Source of the DNA: an uncultured Ruminococcus sp.
GTDB taxonomy: Bacteria > Bacillota > Clostridia > Oscillospirales > Acutalibacteraceae
DNA: 64,000 nt
Direction of reading: 5' to 3'
NCBI GenBank assembly: GCA_902789345.1
Contig: CADANT010000007.1
Span: 1-64,000, forward strand
Part shown: piece by piece, positions 55,555-63,807 of the stretch
Numbering within the stretch: position 1 is the first letter of the stretch
How the letters are laid out: each line of letters opens with the position of its first letter
Position numbers and translations under genes: made by a program
Notes under the pieces: model-generated
The model's database searches: none
Seen by the model: only the letters and a program-made list of their open reading frames with translations
Told to the model about the DNA's origin: nothing

Positions 55555-56049
55555 ACTATACCCCCGTTTAGATATATTCGACTAGATTATACCACATTAC
55601 CTAAAAGAATAAAAGCATTTTGCAATATTTTAGCACATTTTAATCGGTATATTTAACCGTTTGACTTAAATTCCTTAGTCAAAGCACAGTTTTACTTTGC
55701 AATAACAATAAAAATTTTATTGTATACACAAAGCTACAGCCATTTTAAAGCCAATTTTATGTAAACACCTTATGCAAGTGCCACAGCAAGATTTTAACAA
55801 AACCATTGCCACCGCCCACACTTAATGAATAATGTCAAAAAAGAATATATCAAAAAACTCGCCGAAAACTTGCTGACAATTTGTTTACAACCATAAAGCA
55901 GTACATAATTAATATAATAAAGCACTGAAAATATCATATAATTACAATATAGTTACAGTAAATAAAAGTAAAAGGATTTTTAAAAACAGAATAAAAACAT
56001 AAGAAAAGCATTTAAAAATAAATAAATTAAAAAAATTTTAAAAAAACAG
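55555..56049. other. long AT-rich intergenic region
   Basis: About 500 bp with no convincing open frame, repeat or RNA fold. Runs of AAAAAT-type sequence near 55960-56045 lead into the tRNA promoter and may act as an UP element. Confidence 0.5.
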
Positions 56050-56078
56050 TTGACACATCAAATAAAATAGGCTATAAT
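56050..56078 (+). promoter_or_regulatory. consensus SigA promoter of the initiator tRNA
   Basis: TTGACA (56050-56055), 17-bp spacer, TATAAT (56073-56078): full consensus, preceded by A-rich sequence, 35 bp before the tRNA. Confidence 0.93.
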
Positions 56079-56113
56079 AAAAAAGCTGTATGAAACAGCA
56101 ATAAATTAAATAT

Positions 56114-56189
<76 letters not shown>

Positions 56190-56194
56190 CACAT

Positions 56195-56235
56195 AAACCA
56201 ATTTAAGCTTTTGCTTGGATTGGTTTTTATTTTGT
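56195..56235 (+). terminator. tRNA terminator
   Basis: AAACCAAT and ATTGGTTT close a stem with inner AAGC/GCTT, followed by TTATTTTG. Confidence 0.85.
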
Positions 56236-56306
56236 ATCTTTATATAATCTTTGTTTTCAACACTGATTTAATGGAAAGCGGAAAAATAAGGCTTTTTAAA
56301 AAAGTA

Positions 56307-56334
56307 TTGATGTGCCACGAATACAGTGTATAAT
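56307..56334 (+). promoter_or_regulatory. promoter of the small HTH gene
   Basis: TTGATG (56307-56312), 16-bp spacer, TATAAT (56329-56334) with a TGTA before it, 34 bp upstream of the GTG start. Confidence 0.65.
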
Positions 56335-56368
56335 ATAAATACATTAAAGGAAAGGAGCTCATTAAATA

Positions 56369-56596
56369 GTGATGACCGATAATAACAATAACAATTTAAA
56401 AGAAGCTCGCAAACTTGCGGGATTAACGCAAAAAGGGATGTCTGAACAGCTAGGTATACCGAGGCGCACCATAGAGGACTGGGAGCGTGGGATTTCAACA
56501 CCCCAAAAATACGTGGAGCAGCTTGTTATTGAAAAGTTGCTCAACATAGCCTCAACACAAAAAGGCGACAATGACGATATAGAAATTAAAGACTGA
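56369..56596 (+). CDS. small XRE-family helix-turn-helix protein
   Basis: A 75-residue protein, almost all of it a Cro/C1-type HTH (LKEARKLAGLTQKGMSEQLG, IPRRTIEDWERGISTP). The end is acidic. GTG is the likely start, 11 nt after AAAGGAG; an ATG follows immediately. It is convergent with the HipA-like kinase gene 54 bp away. HipA partners (HipB) are XRE proteins, but they are normally upstream and on the same strand, so a functional link is possible but not shown. Confidence 0.8.
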   Translation: MMTDNNNNNLKEARKLAGLTQKGMSEQLGIPRRTIEDWERGISTPQKYVEQLVIEKLLNIASTQKGDNDDIEIKD

Positions 56597-56620
56597 AAAG
56601 CGGAACCGGTTCCGCTTTTC
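56595..56620. terminator. perfect palindrome after the HTH gene
   Basis: GAAAAGCGGAACC-GGTTCCGCTTTTC is a 26-bp perfect palindrome covering the HTH stop. It could be a terminator or an operator. A related palindrome lies upstream of the HipA-like gene. Confidence 0.7.
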
Positions 56621-56627
56621 ATAAAAT

Positions 56628-56670
56628 AAAAACCACTGTAACCACTGTATTAATACCTACAGTGGTTTTT
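56628..56670. terminator. bidirectional terminator between HTH and HipA-like genes
   Basis: AAAAACCACTGTA and TACAGTGGTTTTT form a perfect 13-bp stem with A- and T-runs on both sides. The HipA-like stop codon lies in its loop. Confidence 0.88.
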
Positions 56671-57876
56671 ATAATTTTGCCTAATTCCTGCTAACGCTCG
56701 GTTCAGTTCTTCCCTATGGGCGCTTGCTATTCTAACAATAACCTTAGAGTTACACGCCCTGTAACACAAATCCTTTTTTATGACTGCATCAAGCTTATTA
56801 AAGTTTGACTGTTCAATCTCCACATACTTAAAATTCAACTGCTCGATAAGTGAGTTGTAACCATTGAAAACAAAATCAACAACAAGGCTCTTGTTTACAT
56901 CTATTGGAATACTATCAGCCACTTCCTCAACATCCAAACGGTTCAATACAGGAATATATTTATCTAAGCCAAAGTTATCATTTATAAGCTCCACTAAGAG
57001 CCTAATCAATATGTCATTTTTTCTCTCTACATTTCTCGGATAGGACAGAGAAATCAAAGATAAGTTATTATCAAAGTTTGGGGCTAAACCTATATATTCA
57101 CCTGTATCAGCATTTCGCAAAAAGCCATAGTTGAATGTATGTCTGTCAGGATTAGCAACCAGTGTATCCATAAATAATATTCTGATATAATCACCAACTG
57201 CACCTGGACAATATTTCTGTATAACAGATAAACTTACAGCGTAATCATCATCATCATTTACATAATCAAACATTGGCTCAAAATTCACACTGGCATTGTT
57301 AGTAAAATCCCTTGTTTTTATATACCCCTCACCCATTTGATAATCAGCCATATTAAACCCTAACTTTTTGCCAAGCTTATAAGTAAACAATTCTGAAAAC
57401 ATTTGCATATCATTAGCTGTTTTATACATAAACCAAGCACCGTTAATGAGCTTCCAACATTTTTCAAAGCTGCCGGTATTTGTAAGTTCAGGAGTTCTTT
57501 TATTTTTGCTGTTGCTTGCATTGTTAAAATTATCATAACCACCTGAAAGTGCCAGTTCGGCAAAAAAATCATCTTTAAATCTAACATCTTCGTATGTTAA
57601 GCTACTGCCTATTTCCTTTACCCAATAAGTATCTGTAATCGTAACAGCATTTACACTGATGACTGTGTTGAAATCGTCTTTTTCTTTAAGACGCAGCGCC
57701 TTTTTCAAAAGCCTGGAATTAACTCTGTGAGAATCAATCGCCCTATGCTCTAGCCAGCTTTCAAGGTGCTTTGTTTTTACTAGGTAATAAGGAGCAAGCT
57801 GTGCATTTAAAATTTCAAGTTCACCGTTTTTATAGACAGCAACCCTAATGTCCTTATTCATCACATACAGTTCCAT
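56650..57876 (-). CDS. HipA-like serine/threonine kinase
   Basis: A 408-residue protein. The C-terminal half carries the HipA kinase signature: the catalytic loop DTLVANPDRHTFNYGFL followed by LAPNFDNNLSL, equivalent to the DxxxxNxDRHxxN and metal-binding FDN motifs. An SFEKCWKLI-WFMYK stretch could be the ATP site region. The N-terminal ~120 residues do not look like a HipB-type or standard HipA N domain. In known systems HipA phosphorylates aminoacyl-tRNA synthetases; here the target is unknown. Length is close to E. coli HipA. Confidence 0.75.
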   Translation of the reverse strand: MELYVMNKDIRVAVYKNGELEILNAQLAPYYLVKTKHLESWLEHRAIDSHRVNSRLLKKALRLKEKDDFNTVISVNAVTITDTYWVKEIGSSLTYEDVRFKDDFFAELALSGGYDNFNNASNSKNKRTPELTNTGSFEKCWKLINGAWFMYKTANDMQMFSELFTYKLGKKLGFNMADYQMGEGYIKTRDFTNNASVNFEPMFDYVNDDDDYAVSLSVIQKYCPGAVGDYIRILFMDTLVANPDRHTFNYGFLRNADTGEYIGLAPNFDNNLSLISLSYPRNVERKNDILIRLLVELINDNFGLDKYIPVLNRLDVEEVADSIPIDVNKSLVVDFVFNGYNSLIEQLNFKYVEIEQSNFNKLDAVIKKDLCYRACNSKVIVRIASAHREELNRALAGIRQNYKNHCRY

Positions 57877-57924
57877 AAAATCACCTCACCGTTATTATAC
57901 ATTACTTTAGCTCAATATATCAAT

Positions 57925-57952
57925 AAAAAAAGCGGAACCAATTCCGTTTTTT
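57925..57952. repeat. palindrome upstream of the HipA-like gene
   Basis: AAAAAAGCGGAACC-AATTCCGTTTTTT is an imperfect dyad sharing the core GCGGAACC..TTCCG with the palindrome at 56595. The two bracket the HipA-like gene. It sits at the likely promoter of that gene. Between it and the AraC stop (57953-58117) I see nothing definite. Confidence 0.5.
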
Positions 57953-58117
57953 ACTTTACAGAAATAACTGTGTCATAATTATTATCTTTCTTAATGGATT
58001 GCTGGAGCTTGTACAATGATGTATCATAATAATTCGGTGCCATATTGTAGCTAGTGCAGAATGAAATTTGTAAAAACTGAAACTCCGCCTTCTGCATAAT
58101 AAACAGAAACTGTGTTT

Positions 58118-59095
58118 TTATTCAGCTGTCTTTTTTGCGATTTTGCGGTATTCGATAGGCAGTATTCCCGTGCTTCTTTTAAACAACTCCGCAAATCGAC
58201 TTGAGGTGGTGTAGCCGATCATCTGTGCGATTTGCCCCATAGTAAAGTCTGTGTGGATAAGCAAGTGTTCTGCCTGGCTCATACGGCGGCCTTGGATGTA
58301 TTTTGTTACCGTACAGCCGGTGTGCCGCTTAAAGCAGGTTTTCAGCTTGCTTACACTCATACAAGCAATGTTTGCCAGGCGTTCCAGCGGTATGTCAAAA
58401 GCGTAGTGGTCGCCAATGTAGTTTACCACATTTTCAAGCCCCTCAATATCTTCTTTTGAAAGGGGATGTACAGCCTTTGCAGCCTGCTTTTTTTGGTTGT
58501 CAACTACAAGCGCAATTGCCTCTGTAACCTTTGCCTCGTAGAAAAGCGACGCCGCAATTCCCTCACCACGGTAATTTTCAATTTCAAACAGCAACTTTGA
58601 CATTGCCGGAAAATCTGCCGCCTGATCAATGCTCTGAAATGCAGCCGGCAAATTGAAGTAATCATCCGGATACTGTTTTTTCAGAAAATCCTCGTAGTAC
58701 GCCGGCAATATCTCAATGCCGATGGAATGGATTGGAATACGCTTGTGAATCAGCGCCCTATAACGCTGCTTTCCGCCAACAATGGTCTGAATATCGCCTG
58801 CCGAAAGCCGTCGATAAGGACTTAGCTCCTCTCCCGAGATAGAGTCATACCGTTGAATACTAATGCATTCCGGAATTTTAAGATCCAGACAAAAGTCCTC
58901 ATTAAAACAGAAATCGTGAATTTTGATGTCAAACAGATCCTGCCTTGCATATAGCCAATAGTAGCCGTTACCCACTGTAGGAGCAATCTGCCAGCATTTT
59001 CCGGACAGATTAAACCTATCCGGACAGGCAACAGGACGAAATCCATTCTTTTGCAAAAGCGGATCGTAATAATCGGTAAGTATATTACTACTCAT
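58118..59095 (-). CDS. AraC-family transcriptional regulator
   Basis: A 325-residue regulator. The C-terminal ~100 residues form the double-HTH AraC domain (IPLERLANIACMSVSKLKTCFKRHTG, QAEHLLIHTDFTMGQIAQMIG, SSRFAELFKRSTGILPIEYR). The N-terminal domain may bind a ligand. The layout and neighbours recall YbtA/PchR-type activators of siderophore uptake genes. It is divergent from the ECF operon, with inverted repeats in between. AAGGAGATAAGTAG precedes the ATG. Confidence 0.9.
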   Translation of the reverse strand: MSSNILTDYYDPLLQKNGFRPVACPDRFNLSGKCWQIAPTVGNGYYWLYARQDLFDIKIHDFCFNEDFCLDLKIPECISIQRYDSISGEELSPYRRLSAGDIQTIVGGKQRYRALIHKRIPIHSIGIEILPAYYEDFLKKQYPDDYFNLPAAFQSIDQAADFPAMSKLLFEIENYRGEGIAASLFYEAKVTEAIALVVDNQKKQAAKAVHPLSKEDIEGLENVVNYIGDHYAFDIPLERLANIACMSVSKLKTCFKRHTGCTVTKYIQGRRMSQAEHLLIHTDFTMGQIAQMIGYTTSSRFAELFKRSTGILPIEYRKIAKKTAE

Positions 59096-59120
59096 CTACT
59101 TATCTCCTTGAAACGATTAG

Positions 59121-59165
59121 ACAATAGTTTGCAACGAACAGACAAACCAAAGTGCAAACCATTGT
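59121..59165. promoter_or_regulatory. 13-bp inverted repeat in the divergent control region
   Basis: ACAATAGTTTGCA (59121-59133) and TGCAAACCATTGT (59153-59165) are inverted copies with one mismatch and a 19-bp gap. This is a candidate AraC-type operator serving one or both divergent genes. Confidence 0.55.
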
Positions 59166-59194
59166 TGAAAATCGATCTAATATGTATGATGTAT

Positions 59195-59216
59195 TAAGTT
59201 AGCAGTCACTAACTTA
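59195..59216. promoter_or_regulatory. 8-bp inverted repeat before the ECF operon
   Basis: TAAGTTAG and CTAACTTA with a 6-bp gap. The half-sites resemble those of DtxR/IdeR metal-repressor boxes, but the spacing is longer than in that consensus. An iron-linked operator is only a suggestion. Confidence 0.4.
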
Positions 59217-59276
59217 GTTATAGCAAAAAGCGAGCAGAAAGTCAATCTGTTGGCTTAAAGTAAAGGAGAAATTGAT

Positions 59277-59885
59277 ATGAATCAACAATTAACCGTAAAA
59301 AAGGGACTTGCAGCGAAAGACCTGGTATCTGTAGGTATTTTCTCGGCACTGTTTCTTGTGTTTGCCCTTGTGGGTGGAATATTTTTTGCGCCAAACCCTG
59401 TTTTGACCTTCTATATGCCGGTGGGCAGTGCATTACTATGTGGGCCTGTTTACCTGCTGATGCTTGCCAAGATACAGAAGCGTTTTGTGGTTTCTATCCT
59501 TGGCGTAATTCTGTGTATTATTTGGTTTGTAACCGGTATGCACTGGGCAATGGCACTGGGTTATCTTGTTATGGGTGTTGTAGCCGACCTTGTGGCCGGC
59601 ATAGGTAAGTATAAAAACAAGAAAATCAATTCGCTTTCCTACATTCTTATTTCCCTAGGAGGCACAGCATCCTACCTTGTGTTTTTCGCAAACCCTGACG
59701 GCTGGGCAAAAACCATGCTTGGCAACGGTACCGAACAGTCTTACATTGACACCATGCGCTCCACGGGAACAGTTTGGATTATGGTAATTATGCTTGTCGG
59801 AACAATTCTTGCCGCCGCCATCAGCGCACTTGTAGGCTGCAAAATGCTGAAAAAACAATTTGAAAAAGCAGGTATTACCAAATGA
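59277..59885 (+). CDS. ECF transporter S component, Trep_Strep family
   Basis: A 202-residue membrane protein with about five or six segments. It matches the MptD/Trep_Strep (TIGR02185-type) family of substrate-capture subunits for energy-coupling-factor transporters. VGIFSALFLVFALVGGIFF and the Pro-rich APNPVLTFYMPVG are characteristic. Its ligand is unknown; such genes are found in siderophore and metallophore loci. AAAGGAG precedes the ATG. The stop overlaps the EcfT start by 4 bases. Confidence 0.83.
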   Translation: MNQQLTVKKGLAAKDLVSVGIFSALFLVFALVGGIFFAPNPVLTFYMPVGSALLCGPVYLLMLAKIQKRFVVSILGVILCIIWFVTGMHWAMALGYLVMGVVADLVAGIGKYKNKKINSLSYILISLGGTASYLVFFANPDGWAKTMLGNGTEQSYIDTMRSTGTVWIMVIMLVGTILAAAISALVGCKMLKKQFEKAGITK

Positions 59886-60583
59886 ACACTCTGCAGCTTG
59901 ACCCCCGTACCAAATTATTCCTAATTCTGCTTTGTGTCCTATGTGCCATGTTCTCACCCAGCCTTTTATTTCAGTTTGTGTTGGTTGCCCTTATAGGTCT
60001 GCTTGCTGTGGTCAGCGGAAAATGGAAATATGCCCTGCGTGGCGTTGCCGCCTATGCTCTTATTTGCCTGTTTACAACATGGTGTATGGGCGTTATGACC
60101 GGCACTTGGCGGACTATGTTTGTGGCCTTTCTTGGACTTTTACATAAGGTTTACGCCTGTGGAATGTTGGCAGGCATTGTTATCAGCACCACAAAGGTGG
60201 GGGAATTTCTCTCCGCCATGGCACGACTGCATTTTCCTAAAAAGCTGACTATTCCTATTGCCGTAATGCTTCGCTATTTGCCCACAATTCGAGAGGACTG
60301 GCACTTTATAAAAGATGCCATGCGGCTTCGGGATGTGTCACCGTCATTGTTAGGCTTTTTAAAAGCCCCTGCCATGACGGTAAACTGTATTTATGTGCCG
60401 CTGCTAACTGCCGCCAGCAAAGCGGCAGACGAACTGTCCATTGCCTCTGTAACACGGGGAATTGAAAACCCAAAGCCCCGTACCTGCCTTGTTGAAATTC
60501 GGATGCGAAAAACAGACTGGCTGGCTATTGTGTTTTTCACAGCGTTCTTGGCTTTAGAACTGATATGGAAGGTGGTGGGATAA
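59882..60583 (+). CDS. ECF transporter transmembrane component EcfT
   Basis: A 233-residue scaffold protein with about five membrane segments. It begins LQLDPRTKLFLILL, and the coupling helices show the typical AMRLRDVSP-type and ASVTRGIENPKPRT Arg-containing signatures. It joins the S component to the ATPase. It is directly abutted by the ATPase gene. Confidence 0.9.
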   Translation: MNTLQLDPRTKLFLILLCVLCAMFSPSLLFQFVLVALIGLLAVVSGKWKYALRGVAAYALICLFTTWCMGVMTGTWRTMFVAFLGLLHKVYACGMLAGIVISTTKVGEFLSAMARLHFPKKLTIPIAVMLRYLPTIREDWHFIKDAMRLRDVSPSLLGFLKAPAMTVNCIYVPLLTAASKAADELSIASVTRGIENPKPRTCLVEIRMRKTDWLAIVFFTAFLALELIWKVVG

Positions 60584-62041
60584 ATGATTGAATTTCGGAA
60601 TGTGTCATTTTCCTACCCAAACAGTAAAGACGGCTGTTTAAAAAACATCAACCTTACCATTCCTGACGGACAGTGCGTGCTGCTTTGCGGTCGCAGCGGC
60701 TGCGGTAAAACCACACTGACAAGGCTGATAAACGGTCTGATTCCACAGTTCTTTACAGGAGAGGTTACGGGAGAGGTACTGCTTAACGGCGAAAATATTT
60801 TTCAACTTCCTATGTACCGTATTGCAGAAAAGGTCGGAAGCGTCTTTCAGAATCCACGGACGCAGTTTTTTAATGTAGACACCGACAGCGAAATTGCTTT
60901 TGGTATTGAAAACCAGGCTCTACCTCATGATGAACTAAAAGCACGCGTAAAACAAACGGCAGAAGAGCTGCATATTCAAAAACTCCTTGGACGCAACATT
61001 TTTGCACTCTCCGGCGGCGAAAAACAAAAAATTGCTTTTGCCTCGGTCTATACTATGAAGCCGGAGATTATGCTTCTTGACGAGCCATCCTCCAACCTGG
61101 ATATGTCCGCCATTGTCGAACTGCAAAAGCATTTGAAACTTATTAAATCACAGGGCAAAACGGTGATTGTTGCAGAACATCGGCTATACTACCTGATGAA
61201 TGTAGTTGACCGCATTTTATATCTTGAAAATGGCAGCATTACAGGCGACTACTCGCCGAAACAATTTCGGGCGTTAAACTCCGCAAAACGCTGTACTATG
61301 GGTTTGCGAACGGTTGACCTGTGCAAAGAACGCCCTCTGTATTTTGCCGCACCTCATGCTACACCGGTGTTAGAACTGCGGAATGTGGCGCTGTCCTATG
61401 AAAAGAAGACTGTACTGCATAACATTTCTTTGCAGGCCGGCCACGGTGAGGTTATTGCCGTAGTGGGACACAACGGAGCAGGAAAAACCACATTCTCCCG
61501 TACCCTTTGCGGACTACACAAAGAATGCTTTGGAGAATACTTGTGGAATGGAAAAACGCAAAAACCAAAGGCCAGAATGAAGCGCTCCTATATGGTTATG
61601 CAGGATGTAAACTATCAGCTTTTTGCCGAAAGTGTAGGGGCAGAATGTACTTTTGGTATTAAGCAGCCCAACATTCCCCTTGCAGAGAAAACTCTTTCTG
61701 AGCTTGGACTTGCACCATATCGGAACCACCACCCCAACACCCTTTCCGGAGGACAAAAGCAGCGGCTGGCAGCGGCAACTTCTATGGTATGCGGTAAAGA
61801 GCTGTTGTTATTTGATGAACCTACCAGCGGCTTGGATTATGACAGTATGGTTCGACTGGCGGCGCTCATTCAAAAATTATCCGGTATGGGCAAAGTTATT
61901 TTCATTGTTACCCACGATTATGAGTTCGTCTGCCGTACCTGTACAAGGATTCTTCATTTTGGTGGTGGACAAATACAAAATGACCTATCTGTAACAGAAG
62001 AAAATCTTCCAAAAATAAAATCTATTTTTAATGTGGGGTAA
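60584..62041 (+). CDS. ECF transporter ATPase with two fused nucleotide-binding domains
   Basis: A 485-residue protein with two ABC domains. First: GRSGCGKTT, LSGGEKQK, LLDEPSSN. Second (from about 265): GHNGAGKTT, LSGGQKQR, LFDEPTSG. All Walker and signature motifs are intact, so both sites may hydrolyse ATP. It replaces the separate EcfA/EcfA' pair. It is followed after 5 bp by the first ABC half-transporter. Confidence 0.93.
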   Translation: MIEFRNVSFSYPNSKDGCLKNINLTIPDGQCVLLCGRSGCGKTTLTRLINGLIPQFFTGEVTGEVLLNGENIFQLPMYRIAEKVGSVFQNPRTQFFNVDTDSEIAFGIENQALPHDELKARVKQTAEELHIQKLLGRNIFALSGGEKQKIAFASVYTMKPEIMLLDEPSSNLDMSAIVELQKHLKLIKSQGKTVIVAEHRLYYLMNVVDRILYLENGSITGDYSPKQFRALNSAKRCTMGLRTVDLCKERPLYFAAPHATPVLELRNVALSYEKKTVLHNISLQAGHGEVIAVVGHNGAGKTTFSRTLCGLHKECFGEYLWNGKTQKPKARMKRSYMVMQDVNYQLFAESVGAECTFGIKQPNIPLAEKTLSELGLAPYRNHHPNTLSGGQKQRLAAATSMVCGKELLLFDEPTSGLDYDSMVRLAALIQKLSGMGKVIFIVTHDYEFVCRTCTRILHFGGGQIQNDLSVTEENLPKIKSIFNVG

Positions 62042-62046
62042 GAGTA

Positions 62047-63807
62047 ATGCAAAAAGAAAAAAGTACATTTGGCTGGGTGTTTACCTTTGCCGGACAGAAA
62101 AAATCCGGATACATCACAAGCGTATGTCTTGCGATTATAGGTGGGGCGTTTCAGATTCTGCCGTTTTTTGTTATGTCAAGTATAATCGAAAAACTTCTGT
62201 CAGGAAATCGGAATTTAACAGGATATCTTATAGACTGTGCCGTTATGGCGGTTATGTGGCTGCTGCGGGTGCTGTTCCACTCGCTTTCCACAGCCCAGTC
62301 GCATAAGGCAACCTTTGCCGTGTTGGGCAATATTCGTAAACAGGGGCTAAAAAAGCTTTCCCATATGCCTTTGGGCGATGTACAGTCTAAAGGCTCCGGC
62401 GAGCTGAAAAATATACTTGTGGAGAGAGTTGACAGCATTGAGCCAACTCTTGCCCATGTTATTCCGGAAATGAGCAGCAACGCCGTAGTTGTGCTGGCAA
62501 CACTGATTTACCTGTTTGTCCTGGACTGGCGCATGGCGCTTGCTTCTCTTGCTACTTTGCCACTGGGTATGATTTTCTTTATGCTGATGATGTCCGGATA
62601 CAGTAAAAACTACGCCCGTACCGTAGCAGCTACTAATAATCTTAATGACACAGCAGTGGAATATATAGGAGGCATTGAGGTAATAAAGGTGTTTGGCAAG
62701 GCAAAAAACAGCTATGAAAAATTTGTAACTGCAGCAAAGGAGTGTGCCCAAAGTTACATCGACTGGATGAATAAGAGCAATTTTTACTTCACCTTTGCTA
62801 TGAACATTATGCCGGCAACACTGCTAAGCGTTCTTCCTATTGGAGGACTGCTCATGAAGGCCGGTGCTTTAATGCCGGAAAAATTTGTACTTATTGTTAT
62901 TCTTGCTATGGGACTTGTTACGCCGTTTATCGGCTGCATAAAATTCACCGACGACCTTGCAAAGGTTGGTACCGTCATTAAACAGGTAACAGACATTTTG
63001 ACAGCCCCTGAGCTGTCCCGTCCTAAAACCGATACAGAAACACCAAAAGACAGTACTGTAAAATTGGAAAATGTCCACTTTGGCTACTGCGAAACAGAAA
63101 TTCTACACGGCGTAAGCCTGACCTTTCGTGAGAGAACAGTTAATGCCCTTGTAGGTCCCTCCGGCAGCGGAAAATCCACTATTGCAAAACTAATAGCGTC
63201 GTTTTGGGATGTAGGCAGTGGCAGTATTACAGTGGGCGACGCTGATATTCGCAATATTTCCGCAGATAATTACCATAAACTGGTGGCTTATGTGTCACAG
63301 GATAATTTTTTGTTTAACACCACTGTTCGAGAAAATATCCGAATGGGCAGACCCGGTGCAACTGATGCCGAAGTGGAACAGGCGGCAAAAGACTGCGGCT
63401 GCTACGACTTCATATTGGGACTGGAAAACGGCTTTGATACGGTTGTAGGCAGTGGTGGCGGACACCTGTCCGGCGGCGAGAAGCAGCGTATATCCATTAC
63501 CCGAGCCATGCTAAAAAACGCCCCTATTGTTATTTTAGACGAAGCCACCGCCTATACCGACCCGGAAAATGAAGCTATTATTCAGGAAAGTGTGGCGAAG
63601 CTGGTGCGTGGCAAAACACTGATTGTTATTGCCCACAGGCTCTCCACCATAGTAGATGCAGACTGTATTGCCGTGGTGAATAACGGAAAGATTGAAGCAA
63701 CCGGAACACAGGCGGAACTGTTGAAAAACTGCCCGCTGTACCGTGAGCTTTGGAATGCACATATTGCGTCCCGTGATTCTATGGAAGAAGGTGCCCATCA
63801 TGCTTAA
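62047..63807 (+). CDS. ABC half-transporter, membrane domain fused to ATPase
   Basis: A 586-residue protein with six membrane segments (about 20-300) and an ATPase domain: Walker A GPSGSGKST, signature LSGGEKQR, Walker B VILDEATA, and the H-loop in VIAHRLST. It is built like exporters (MsbA type), but pairs of this type beside ECF genes and an AraC regulator resemble YbtP/YbtQ, which import metal-siderophores. Its end overlaps the next gene by 8 bases, so a heterodimer is likely. Confidence 0.9.
   Translation: MQKEKSTFGWVFTFAGQKKSGYITSVCLAIIGGAFQILPFFVMSSIIEKLLSGNRNLTGYLIDCAVMAVMWLLRVLFHSLSTAQSHKATFAVLGNIRKQGLKKLSHMPLGDVQSKGSGELKNILVERVDSIEPTLAHVIPEMSSNAVVVLATLIYLFVLDWRMALASLATLPLGMIFFMLMMSGYSKNYARTVAATNNLNDTAVEYIGGIEVIKVFGKAKNSYEKFVTAAKECAQSYIDWMNKSNFYFTFAMNIMPATLLSVLPIGGLLMKAGALMPEKFVLIVILAMGLVTPFIGCIKFTDDLAKVGTVIKQVTDILTAPELSRPKTDTETPKDSTVKLENVHFGYCETEILHGVSLTFRERTVNALVGPSGSGKSTIAKLIASFWDVGSGSITVGDADIRNISADNYHKLVAYVSQDNFLFNTTVRENIRMGRPGATDAEVEQAAKDCGCYDFILGLENGFDTVVGSGGGHLSGGEKQRISITRAMLKNAPIVILDEATAYTDPENEAIIQESVAKLVRGKTLIVIAHRLSTIVDADCIAVVNNGKIEATGTQAELLKNCPLYRELWNAHIASRDSMEEGAHHA

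Noticed and set aside
55555..56049. Hidden gene or structured RNA in the 500-bp gap before the initiator tRNA
   Set aside because: No open frame with a ribosome-binding site and no long stem could be found; only AT-rich sequence leading to the tRNA promoter.
62047..63807. Multidrug exporter
   Set aside because: The domain layout allows it, but the AraC and ECF neighbours and the overlapping pair fit YbtP/Q-like import better. Export is not excluded.
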